From: Syntrophomonadaceae bacterium
Lineage (GTDB): Bacteria; Bacillota; Dethiobacteria; DTU022
Length of the DNA: 20,094 nucleotides
NCBI GenBank assembly: GCA_007131435.1
Contig: SLQM01000140.1
Span: 1 to 20,094, forward strand
Direction of reading: 5' to 3'
In this document: positions 6,559-13,240 of the stretch, piece after piece
Layout: every line of letters starts with the position of its first letter
Position numbering within the stretch: the stretch's first letter is position 1
Notes under the pieces: model-generated
Seen by the model: the letters and a program-made list of their open reading frames with translations, nothing else
Told to the model about the DNA's origin: nothing
The model's database searches: none
Translations under genes and position numbers: made by a program

Positions 6559-7409
6559 AAAAGCTTGCTATTGTCAGCGGTAAAGGTGGTACGGGCAAAA
6601 CATCACTGATCGGTTCCTTTGCTGCCCTGGCCGGGGGTAGCGCTGTTCTGGTAGATGGAGATGTTGATGCAGCTAATTTATCCTTAATTACCGGTGCAAA
6701 AATAGTTGAGAGCAATGATTTCTATGTGTCAAAGGTGGCCGCCATTGATCAAGAAAGCTGTAATGCCTGTAACCTTTGTCTCGAACTGTGCCGTTTCGAT
6801 GCTATAAAAACAGGCTACAGTATTGACCTGATAGCCTGTGAGGGCTGTGCTCTTTGCTGTTATGCCTGTCCGCAAGGGGCCATCAAAATGGATGATAAGC
6901 TTTCAGGGCAGTGGTTTGTGTCAGAGACTGCTTACGGCACACTGGTGCATGCCCGCCTCGGAATAGCTGAAGAGAATTCCGGTAAACTGGTGACAGTAAT
7001 TCGCAATAAGGGGGAGGAGCTGGCATTGGCAGGGGGAAAAGATTATCTGCTTATTGATGGGCCCCCGGGAATTGGCTGTCCTGTTATAGCCTCTCTTTCA
7101 GGCATGGATCGGGCCCTGGTGGTCACCGAACCGACCGTGTCGGGTGTTCATGATCTGAAAAGGATAATCGAAGTATGTTTGCATTTTAAGGTGCCTGTGG
7201 GTGTATGCATAAATCGCTGTGATTTAGATGAAGATAAAACCAGTGATATCGATAGCTACTGTCAAGAAGAAAATATACCGGTAATCGGGAAGATACCATA
7301 TAATCAGTCTTTTGTTCATGCAATGTTGAGCAAAATGCCATTGGTAAAGTATGACCATGGTTTAATTTCCTCCTTGATAGAAGAGGTTTGGGATAATTTC
7401 CGGTCCTGA
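6555..7409 (+). CDS. MinD/Mrp-type ATPase with 2x[4Fe-4S] ferredoxin insert (second of pair)
   Basis: This is a 284-residue paralogue of the preceding ATPase and of the same length. Walker A is GKGGTGKTS (residues 9-17), DGDVDAANLSL (34-44) is switch I, and DGPPGIGCPV is switch II. The ferredoxin insert is CNACNLCLELC (cysteines 69, 72, 75, 79) and CEGCALCCYAC (95, 98, 101, 105), with an additional cysteine at 102. The two genes overlap at ATGA (6555-6558), which implies translational coupling and likely a heterodimer. In Desulfovibrio a comparable ATPase pair is part of the complex built around the orange protein, a NifX-family protein holding a molybdenum-copper-sulfide cluster. The same arrangement is inferred here but not proven, and the metal is unknown. 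Confidence 0.92.
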   Translation: MKKLAIVSGKGGTGKTSLIGSFAALAGGSAVLVDGDVDAANLSLITGAKIVESNDFYVSKVAAIDQESCNACNLCLELCRFDAIKTGYSIDLIACEGCALCCYACPQGAIKMDDKLSGQWFVSETAYGTLVHARLGIAEENSGKLVTVIRNKGEELALAGGKDYLLIDGPPGIGCPVIASLSGMDRALVVTEPTVSGVHDLKRIIEVCLHFKVPVGVCINRCDLDEDKTSDIDSYCQEENIPVIGKIPYNQSFVHAMLSKMPLVKYDHGLISSLIEEVWDNFRS

Positions 7410-7417
7410 TAAAATGT

Positions 7418-7446
7418 TTGCTTTTATAGAATATTTTTGTTATGAT
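7418..7446 (+). promoter_or_regulatory. Possible internal promoter for the DUF134 gene
   Basis: TTGCTT (7418-7423) and TATGAT (7441-7446) are spaced by 17 bp just after the second ATPase. The -10 matches five of six consensus bases, the -35 only three. It would give the DUF134 gene its own transcript with a leader of about 35 nt. Moderate match only. Confidence 0.4.
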
Positions 7447-7487
7447 AAATTGAAAGCAACTTAATAAACTTAGAGGAGTTTAGCCTT

Positions 7488-7865
7488 ATGCCGCGCCCTT
7501 TCAAACCACGCAGGGTAAGCGAGATGCCACGGTATACCTATTTTAAGCCAACAGGAATACCAATGCCTTTGCTTGATGAGATAGTCCTTACTGTTGATGA
7601 AGTTGAAGCAATCAGGTTAAAAGACCTTGAAGGGCTTGAACAACATGATTGTGCTGCCCGCATGAATATCGCGCAAAGTACTTTGCAGCGTATCCTGGTT
7701 TCGGCCCGTCAAAAAATTTCTCAGGCACTAATTGAAGGTAAAGCACTTCGTATTCATGGGGGTACATATTCCATTGAAAATGAGCAGGGTTGCCCCCGCT
7801 GTCGCCGACGCAGAATGTATGCCGGTTCAGTGGATGCCATTGATTGTCCTGAGTGTGAAGATTAA
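7488..7865 (+). CDS. DUF134 family putative DNA-binding protein with zinc-ribbon-like tail
   Basis: This 125-residue protein matches the DUF134 (UPF0251) family. It starts with MPRPFKPRRV and contains VDEVEAIRLKDLEGL, then a helix-turn-helix resembling sigma-factor region 4 at about residues 47-80 (LEQHDCAARMNIAQSTLQRILVSARQKI). The C-terminus has paired CxxC motifs, Cys102/Cys105 and Cys120/Cys123, that look like a metal-binding ribbon. Family members are predicted regulators and are often encoded beside NifX-type and MinD-type genes in anaerobes. A metal- or redox-sensing regulator of the upstream cluster is a reasonable inference. An AGAGGAG ribosome site (7472-7478) lies 9 bp before the ATG. 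It is the last gene of the cluster, separated from the ATPases by 78 bp. Confidence 0.88.
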   Translation: MPRPFKPRRVSEMPRYTYFKPTGIPMPLLDEIVLTVDEVEAIRLKDLEGLEQHDCAARMNIAQSTLQRILVSARQKISQALIEGKALRIHGGTYSIENEQGCPRCRRRRMYAGSVDAIDCPECED

Positions 7866-7910
7866 AAGCTGACAATAGTAAATTAGCTCTTGCCACTTAA
7901 CCCTTTAAGA

Positions 7911-7939
7911 TATAAGCTATAGATGTTTTACAGCTTATA
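7911..7939. repeat. Inverted repeat just before rarD
   Basis: TATAAGCT (7911-7918) and AGCTTATA (7932-7939) form a perfect 8-bp inverted repeat with a 13-base loop. It ends a few bases before the rarD ribosome site (GAGGGG, 7944-7949). Without a T run it is a poor terminator. It could be an operator or a weak hairpin limiting ribosome access. Function is not known. Confidence 0.4.
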
Positions 7940-7956
7940 GACTGAGGGGTTTTTAT

Positions 7957-8886
7957 ATGAGTATCACCACCAAAAATATGGACAAGAATACCCTGGGAAT
8001 CTGGTATGGCATTGCTGCCTATACAATCTGGGGTATCTTGCCTCTTTACTGGAAGCTGCTACAGGTAATTCCTGCTTTAGAGATTCTTGCCCACAGGATT
8101 TTCTGGTCATTTGTTTTTATGGCTTTAGTAGTTGTTGTCACCCGTGGTCTCAAACCGCTACTAAGTGCAGCTGCGAATAGAAAGAAGCTACTGCTGATGT
8201 TTTTCGCCGGTGTTTTAATCAGCGTTAACTGGTTGACATATATTTATGCAGTTAATAATGACTTTGTTATTGAAGCAAGCATGGGTTACTTTATCAATCC
8301 CCTGGTTGTAGTTGTTCTTGGTGTTACAGTTCTTAAGGAGAGGTTAACCCGCTGGCAGCTCACGGCGCTTATCCTGGCCGGTCTTGGGGTTTTACTCATA
8401 GCTGTGCAGTATGGCCGGGTGCCCTGGATAGCTCTTTTTCTTGCAGCCAGTTTTGCAGCCTACGGGTTAATAAAAAAAATGGTCAATATTGGTTCTATAA
8501 CAGGCCTTACCCTGGAAACTTTCATTGTGATGCCAGTTGCCCTGGTTTATATATATAATCTTGAAGCATCCGGTATTGGAGCGCTAAACACAACTTCATT
8601 TACTACTGGCCTGATCCTGGCCGGGACCGGTGTTATTACTGCAACGCCACTATTGCTGTATGCCAGGGGTATAGAAAATACTACCTTCTCCATGATGGGT
8701 TTTTTGCAATACATAGCCCCTTCAATCAATCTTTTTTTAGGGGTCTTTATTTTCAGGGAACATTTTACTTTTTATCACTTTCTGAGTTTTTGCTTAATCT
8801 GGGCTGCCCTGGCAATTTTTACTCTTGCCAATCTTGATATATTGAAGGAACCGGTTTTAACATCTGGCAAACAGGTGTCAAATTAG
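7957..8886 (+). CDS. rarD: RarD-type EamA transporter
   Basis: This 309-residue inner-membrane transporter has ten predicted helices in two five-helix EamA repeats. The opening segment GIWYGIAAYTIWGILPLYWKLLQ and the following PALEILAHRIFWS match the RarD/YojE family rather than general EamA proteins, as do NWLTYIYAVNNDFVIEASMGYFINPL and MGFLQYIAPSINLFLGVFIFREHF. RarD was named from a chloramphenicol-sensitive Pseudomonas phenotype; the natural substrate is not established, and amino-acid or metabolite export is usual for EamA relatives. The start ATG has GAGGGG 7 bp upstream. The gene lies between the DUF134 gene and the cobalamin riboswitch, and its stop codon overlaps the -35 box of the next promoter, so it is not part of the B12 operon. 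Confidence 0.92.
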   Translation: MSITTKNMDKNTLGIWYGIAAYTIWGILPLYWKLLQVIPALEILAHRIFWSFVFMALVVVVTRGLKPLLSAAANRKKLLLMFFAGVLISVNWLTYIYAVNNDFVIEASMGYFINPLVVVVLGVTVLKERLTRWQLTALILAGLGVLLIAVQYGRVPWIALFLAASFAAYGLIKKMVNIGSITGLTLETFIVMPVALVYIYNLEASGIGALNTTSFTTGLILAGTGVITATPLLLYARGIENTTFSMMGFLQYIAPSINLFLGVFIFREHFTFYHFLSFCLIWAALAIFTLANLDILKEPVLTSGKQVSN

Positions 8887-8912
8887 ACAACAGGACAAAT
8901 GAATGCTATAAT
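8884..8912 (+). promoter_or_regulatory. Strong sigma-A promoter of the cobalamin operon
   Basis: TAGACA (8884-8889, five of six -35 bases) and TATAAT (8907-8912, perfect) are spaced by 17 bp. A TG one base before the -10 (8904-8905) makes it an extended -10 promoter. The -35 box includes the rarD stop codon. Transcription would begin near 8919, about 20 bp before the riboswitch P1 helix. Confidence 0.78.
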
Positions 8913-8934
8913 ATCGGCGGCAGTTTTATAAAAG

Positions 8935-9090
8935 TTAATCAGGTGTCATTAGACTGAAAAGGGAAGCCGGTTAAAATCCGGCGCGGTCCCGCCACTGTAA
9001 GTGGGAGGCGCTTCCTGAAATCCACTGGCTAAATTTGCCGGGAAGGTTGGGAGCGCAGTGAACACAAGCCAGGAGACCTGCCTGATGGCT
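8935..9090 (+). ncRNA. Cobalamin (B12, AdoCbl-type) riboswitch aptamer
   Basis: The conserved core of the cobalamin riboswitch is clear: AGGTGTC at 8941, AAAAGGGAAGCCGGTTAAAAT then CCGGCGCGGTCCCGCCACTGT at about 8958-8998, and the B12-box segment AGCCAGGAGACCTGCC at 9067-9082. P1 pairs ATCAGG (8938-8943) with CCTGAT (9081-9086). It binds cobalamin and lies on the RNA from the promoter at 8884-8912, before the corrinoid uptake and biosynthesis genes. With the terminator downstream it should switch the operon off when cobalamin is plentiful. The ligand form (adenosyl against methyl or hydroxo) cannot be fixed from sequence. Confidence 0.96.
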
Positions 9091-9160
9091 TTCGCTTGAC
9101 CCCTTCGGGTGAAAGGGTAAAGCGGGGTGAGAAAACCACGTTTTACCGTGGTTTTTTATT
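9088..9160 (+). terminator. Riboswitch expression platform with intrinsic terminator
   Basis: The terminator stem AAAACCACG (9132-9140) pairs perfectly with CGTGGTTTT (9147-9155) around a 6-base loop and runs into a T-rich tract. Between it and the aptamer, several G/C segments can pair in alternative ways: GCTTT (9088-9092) with AAAGC (9119-9123), ACCC (9099-9102) with GGGT (9107-9110), and ACCCC (9099-9103) with GGGGT (9124-9128). These are candidates for the switching helices. The terminator sits about 110 bp before btuF, so regulation is probably by premature termination. Confidence 0.85.
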
Positions 9161-9266
9161 TTAGTAGTATTTTTTATCAGCTTTTATCAGCCATCAAGAT
9201 TGAAGCCATGGTATAAGCTGGGCAAATGCATATTATTTCTTAAATAAAGAGATGGGAGAGTGACAA

Positions 9267-10238
9267 ATGAAGAAAATATTGATTTCTGTTATGGTAGTAA
9301 TAGCTTTATGCCTTTGGATAACCGGCTGTGATAGCGGTGACGAAGTAGTTGAACCTGGTGAAATACTTGAAGAAGAAACAGCTGGAAATGAAGCTTCTGT
9401 AGAAGTTGATGGAACCGTAGTCGTAACCGATCAAATGGGTCGTGAAGTGATAATCTCCGGTGTTCCACAAAGAATAATATCACTTTCACCAAGTAATACA
9501 GAGATTGCCTTTGCTTTAGGCCTTGCAGATCGAATAGTAGGGGTAACAGAGTTTTGCAACTATCCTCCTGAAGCAATGGAAAAAGATATAGTTGGAGGTT
9601 TTTCAACTCCCAGTATTGAAAAAATTGTGGAGCTCGAGCCCGAGCTGATTCTTGCTTCCACTATCCATGAGGAAGAAGTACCACGCCTGGAGGAGCTGGG
9701 TATTCCTGTGCTGGTCATAGAATCTTCAACCCTGGTTGAACTCTATACCAGCATGTCTCTGGTAGCAGAGGTAACCGGGGTTATTGCTAATGGCGAGGCC
9801 CTTATTGCATCGATGCAGGAGCGTATCGCAGCTGTTGAAGCGGTAGTAGGTTCTATAGAACCCGGGGACCGGGTAAGTGTATATTATGAGGTATATTCTG
9901 ATCCTCTGATGAGCGCCGGCAAGGGAGCTTTTATAAATGAAATTATTACTTTGGCAGGCGGTGTTAATATTTTCGGTGATCTGGAAGAAAATTATCCCCA
10001 GGTCAGTGCTGAATACGTGGCAGAAAGACAGCCAGATATAATTCTTTTCCCTGATTATCACGGCACGGCTGATTTTGTTTTGGCTGGCATGACTGATCGT
10101 CCCGGCTGGGAGAGTGTTCCTGCCGTGATAAATAACGAGGTTTATGCAATTTCAGATGATGCCTTTGCCCGTCCCGGGCCGCGAGTTGTTGATGCTGTTG
10201 AAGAGGCGGCGGAAATTTTCTATCCCGAACTCTTCTAA
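9267..10238 (+). CDS. btuF: Corrinoid ABC transporter substrate-binding lipoprotein
   Basis: This 323-residue exported lipoprotein has a signal peptide (residues 1-20) ending in lipobox ITGC with Cys21 as the lipid-anchored residue, followed by an acidic linker to about residue 48. The mature part is a class III (helical backbone) periplasmic-binding fold: VVVTDQMGREVIISGVPQRIISLSPSNTEIAFALGLADRIVGVTEFCNYP at the start, then SIEKIVELEPELILA, typical of BtuF/FecB-type proteins. It captures cobalamin or other corrinoids and hands them to the permease downstream. The role is assigned mainly by the cobalamin riboswitch and the B12 gene neighbours; by sequence alone an iron-siderophore binder would also fit. 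GGGAGAG lies 8 bp before the ATG. It is the first gene of the operon. Confidence 0.9.
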   Translation: MKKILISVMVVIALCLWITGCDSGDEVVEPGEILEEETAGNEASVEVDGTVVVTDQMGREVIISGVPQRIISLSPSNTEIAFALGLADRIVGVTEFCNYPPEAMEKDIVGGFSTPSIEKIVELEPELILASTIHEEEVPRLEELGIPVLVIESSTLVELYTSMSLVAEVTGVIANGEALIASMQERIAAVEAVVGSIEPGDRVSVYYEVYSDPLMSAGKGAFINEIITLAGGVNIFGDLEENYPQVSAEYVAERQPDIILFPDYHGTADFVLAGMTDRPGWESVPAVINNEVYAISDDAFARPGPRVVDAVEEAAEIFYPELF

Positions 10239-10289
10239 AATCGAAAATACCCTGATAAGAGGTTGTTTAAAACGGTTAAAAAGATAGAA

Positions 10290-11363
10290 ATGCGTAATGA
10301 AATAAAAAGCAGGAGCGGCCTGATTAAGCCCCTGTTCATGACCGGGCTTTTTATGCTGCTCTTCTTTTCCATCATAGCAGCCATGGTGTGGGGTGCTGTA
10401 GATATTGGCTGGCGTTCTGTTTTTGCCATACTGCTTGATGCATTGCCATTTTATGATTCACCAGCCTCAGAAGATATAGTACCGGTATACAGCGATATTT
10501 TGCTTAAGATCAGGGTGCCACGTGTTTTACTGGCAGCTGCCGTGGGCAGCTCGCTGGCCGTGGCCGGGGCAGTTTTCCAGGGGCTTTTCCGCAATCCCAT
10601 GGCTGATCCCTATGTAATCGGGATTTCTTCAGGCGCAGCACTCGGAGCTGTATTTGCCATGCTTGGTGGCTTCAGCCTGACTCTCGGCGGTTTTGGGGCG
10701 GTCCCGCTTTTTGCTTTCGGGGGCGGGGTAGCAACAATGATGCTTGTATACACCATGGCCCGGGTTGGAAGAGCGGTGCCCGTTATGACTTTGCTTCTGG
10801 CCGGGATAGCGGTCAGCGCTTTTTTGTCAGCAATAGTTTCACTGCTTACTTACTTTGCAGGGGAAAAGCTGCACATGGTAGTTTTCTGGATGATGGGCGG
10901 CCTGGGAGGAGCAACATGGCACCAGGTTCAAGTCATGGTTCCTTATGCCCTGGCTGGCTATATCTGTGTTTCTTTTTTCTCACGTGAGCTAAATGCCATG
11001 CTGCTGGGTGAAGAGACGGCCAGCAACCTGGGCGTTAATACTGAAAGAGTTAAAAAGATTTTACTGGTTGGCGCTTCGCTGCTGGTGGCAGCAGCCGTTT
11101 CAACCAGCGGTATTATCGGTTTTGTAGGGCTTGTAGTACCGCACTTTATTCGCCTTGTAGCCGGGCCAGATCACCGTTTTTTAATTCCTGCCTCAGCCTT
11201 ACTGGGGGGAACGCTTTTAATTGCCACCGATACCCTGGCCAGGATTATTATAGCGCCATCTGAACTGCCTGTTGGTATAATAACAGCCCTGATCGGTGCG
11301 CCCATGTTTATTTATTTGCTGAAGAAGCGTAAGAAACTGCGCTATTTCGGCGGGGGAGGTTGA
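10290..11363 (+). CDS. btuC: Corrinoid ABC transporter permease (FecCD family)
   Basis: This permease of about 357 residues (366 from the upstream TTG) belongs to the FecCD/BtuC family, with around ten transmembrane helices. Recognisable segments are KIRVPRVLLAAAVGSSLAVAGAVFQGLFRNPMADPYVIGISSGAALGA, the family hallmark including the cytosolic loop that docks the ATPase, plus FWMMGGLGGATW and GIIGFVGLVVPHFIRLVAGPDHRFLIP near the C-terminus. It forms the homodimeric channel through which corrinoid crosses the membrane. The start is uncertain. TTG 10263 has AAGAGG directly abutting it with no spacer, and ATG 10290 has no good ribosome site; I chose the ATG because the homology begins later. It follows btuF by about 50 bp and ends 4 bp before btuD. 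Confidence 0.9.
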   Translation: MRNEIKSRSGLIKPLFMTGLFMLLFFSIIAAMVWGAVDIGWRSVFAILLDALPFYDSPASEDIVPVYSDILLKIRVPRVLLAAAVGSSLAVAGAVFQGLFRNPMADPYVIGISSGAALGAVFAMLGGFSLTLGGFGAVPLFAFGGGVATMMLVYTMARVGRAVPVMTLLLAGIAVSAFLSAIVSLLTYFAGEKLHMVVFWMMGGLGGATWHQVQVMVPYALAGYICVSFFSRELNAMLLGEETASNLGVNTERVKKILLVGASLLVAAAVSTSGIIGFVGLVVPHFIRLVAGPDHRFLIPASALLGGTLLIATDTLARIIIAPSELPVGIITALIGAPMFIYLLKKRKKLRYFGGGG

Positions 11364-11367
11364 TCAG

Positions 11368-12645
11368 TTGGGCCTGAGCATTGATGTTCATGGTTTAAAG
11401 TTAACTTATGATACCTTTCCGGTTCTGGACGGCGCCGAATTTAAGATTGAAAAGGGCGATCTCGTTGCCCTGCTGGGAGCAAACGGTGCCGGAAAATCGA
11501 CGCTTTTACGCTGTATCAGCCGTATTTTGCAGCCGACAGGAGGCAAAATAATTCTCGACGGGCGCGACCTGGACAAGCTGAACAGCAGGGAAACGGCCCG
11601 CCTGATGGCAGTAGTACCCCAGGAGACGACTGCCGATTTCGATTTCACGGTTGAAGATATTGTTATGATGGGCAGGTTTCCATATCTACGCCGTTTCCAA
11701 AAAGAAAGCAGGGAGGATTATCATATAGTTAAGCGGGCCATGGAAATGACCGGTGTCTTACATCTTGCCGAACGTTCCATAGCAACTCTCAGCGGCGGGG
11801 AAAAGCAAAGGGTGATAATGGCCCGGGCCATATCCCAGCAGCCTGAGGTGTTGCTCTTGGACGAACCAACGGCTAACCTGGATATCGGTTACCAGTCAAT
11901 GCTCCTTGAGCTGGCTGCCCGGTTGAACCGGGAACAGGGAGTAACTGTTATAGCTGCTATTCATGATATTAACCTGGCAGTTCATCATTTCAGCCGTTTT
12001 ATCATGCTGTCCGACGGCCGGGTGCTTGCAGCAGGCAGGCCTGAAGAGGTTATTACTCCCGAAAATATTCATAAATCTTATGGTGTTCCTGCCTCAACCT
12101 ACCGTCACCCGCTTCATGGTGTGCTGCAGATCAGTGTTGCCCGGGGAAGGGATTCTGAAAGAGAGCCCAACCGGGGCCCCCTGGTTCATGTAATCGGGGG
12201 AGGTGAAGAAGCGCTGCCCGTACTTGAGCTTCTTGACCAGCAGGGATACAGGCTTTCAATCGGCCCTGTTTCTGCCCAGGACAGCGGTTGCCGGTTTGCC
12301 CACTTTCACAATTTGCCGGTTATAATTGTTCCTCCTTTTACCAGCCTTGATGAGCAGCACCGGGAAAAGCATTTGGAAATGCTGCGCAGCTCTGATGCTG
12401 TTGTAGTCCCCCCAATTGCTTTTGGTGAAGGTAACCTGCCTATTTTTGACGAGGTGGAGACTGTCTTACGGGAGGGCAAGCCCACATACATTATCGATTT
12501 TGAAGGAGTTAATGATCGTGATTACAGTGGCAAAGCAGGTGAATTGATGCAGCGCCTGGTTGACGAAGGGGCGATAGCTTTAGAAATATTAGAAGAACTT
12601 CCTTCATTATTATTTAAAAATGGAGGCTTAGGGGATGAAAGATAG
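11368..12645 (+). CDS. btuD: Corrinoid ABC transporter ATPase with extra C-terminal domain
   Basis: This 425-residue protein is much longer than a normal BtuD/FecE ATPase of about 250-270. Residues 1-255 are a complete ATPase: Walker A GANGAGKST (37-45), Q-loop PQE (84-86), signature LSGGEKQR (141-148), Walker B VLLLDEP (161-167) with D-loop, and H-loop AIHD (197-200). Residues about 270-415 form a separate alpha/beta domain beginning PLVHVIGGGEEALPVLELL, with a glycine-rich turn, and containing SDAVVVPPIAFGEGNLPIFDE and KPTYIIDFEG. This looks like a Rossmann-type domain and is seen in some clostridial and archaeal corrinoid/siderophore ATPases; its function is unknown. The start is TTG 11368, with GGGGGAGG 8 bp upstream. 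It overlaps cobU by 11 bp. Confidence 0.9.
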   Translation: MGLSIDVHGLKLTYDTFPVLDGAEFKIEKGDLVALLGANGAGKSTLLRCISRILQPTGGKIILDGRDLDKLNSRETARLMAVVPQETTADFDFTVEDIVMMGRFPYLRRFQKESREDYHIVKRAMEMTGVLHLAERSIATLSGGEKQRVIMARAISQQPEVLLLDEPTANLDIGYQSMLLELAARLNREQGVTVIAAIHDINLAVHHFSRFIMLSDGRVLAAGRPEEVITPENIHKSYGVPASTYRHPLHGVLQISVARGRDSEREPNRGPLVHVIGGGEEALPVLELLDQQGYRLSIGPVSAQDSGCRFAHFHNLPVIIVPPFTSLDEQHREKHLEMLRSSDAVVVPPIAFGEGNLPIFDEVETVLREGKPTYIIDFEGVNDRDYSGKAGELMQRLVDEGAIALEILEELPSLLFKNGGLGDER

Positions 12646-13240
12646 CTCTGTAAAAAGCAGCCAGGGGCTTGTTCTGATTACCGGTGGTGTGCGCAGCGGG
12701 AAAAGTTCATTTGCTGAAAAATTGGCTTTCGAAAGCGAAAAGCAGGTTATCTACCTTGCTACTGCCAGGGTAGAAGATGAAGAGATGAGTGAAAGGGTAA
12801 TCCTCCACCAGAGCAGGAGGCCGGAAGAAGTTATTACCGTAGAGGAGCCTCTCTACCCGCATACGGTGCTGGAAAAAATAGTAAGCAAGGAAAGCCTGGT
12901 AATCATGGATTGCCTGACTTTGCTGATTACTAACCGCATGCTGGGCTACCTTGACCAGCAGGGAGCAGTAAGGGACGGTGAAGATATCTATGCCGACGAG
13001 GAATTAATTGCTGCAGCTGCAGATTATACTTATCAATACATTCAGGAATTTACAGCAGCAGCAGTTAACTGTCCGGCGGATATCCTGGTTGTTACCAATG
13101 AAGTAGGGATGGGCGTAGTTCCAAATTACCCCGTGGCGCGGGCCTTCAGGGATTTATCCGGGCGCGCTAACCAGGTTTTAGCCGTAGCTGCGGACCAGGT
13201 ATGGTTGGTTATTTGCGGCATACCGCAGAGGATTAAGTAG
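12635..13240 (+). CDS. cobU: Bifunctional adenosylcobinamide kinase / adenosylcobinamide-phosphate guanylyltransferase
   Basis: This 201-residue enzyme phosphorylates the aminopropanol of adenosylcobinamide and then transfers GMP to make adenosyl-GDP-cobinamide. The P-loop GGVRSGKS is at residues 17-24, followed by SFAEKLA. His58 in ILHQSRRPEE is in the position of the guanylylated histidine of CobU. DCLTLLITN is the conserved central strand, and VTNEVGMGVVPNYPVARAFRDLSGRANQ is the highly conserved C-terminal block. The protein is about 20 residues longer than usual owing to a segment after LLITNRM (roughly residues 103-125, acidic), of unknown importance. It overlaps btuD by 11 bp, and its stop TAG directly abuts the cbiB ATG, so the genes are coupled. 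Confidence 0.94.
   Translation: MKDSSVKSSQGLVLITGGVRSGKSSFAEKLAFESEKQVIYLATARVEDEEMSERVILHQSRRPEEVITVEEPLYPHTVLEKIVSKESLVIMDCLTLLITNRMLGYLDQQGAVRDGEDIYADEELIAAAADYTYQYIQEFTAAAVNCPADILVVTNEVGMGVVPNYPVARAFRDLSGRANQVLAVAADQVWLVICGIPQRIK

Noticed and set aside
4495..7409. A nitrogen-fixation cluster
   Set aside because: NifX-type domains occur in many proteins unrelated to nitrogenase. No nifHDK, nifEN or nifB is present, and the ATPases are MinD-type rather than NifH.
9267..11363. Iron-siderophore rather than corrinoid transporter
   Set aside because: Sequence alone allows it, but the cobalamin riboswitch directly upstream and six late B12 genes downstream make corrinoid import much more likely.
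11368..12645. btuD extension as a frameshifted merger with a downstream gene
   Set aside because: The frame is continuous, the added part has a coherent alpha/beta pattern, and cobU begins normally at the end, so it is a true fused domain rather than a readthrough artefact.
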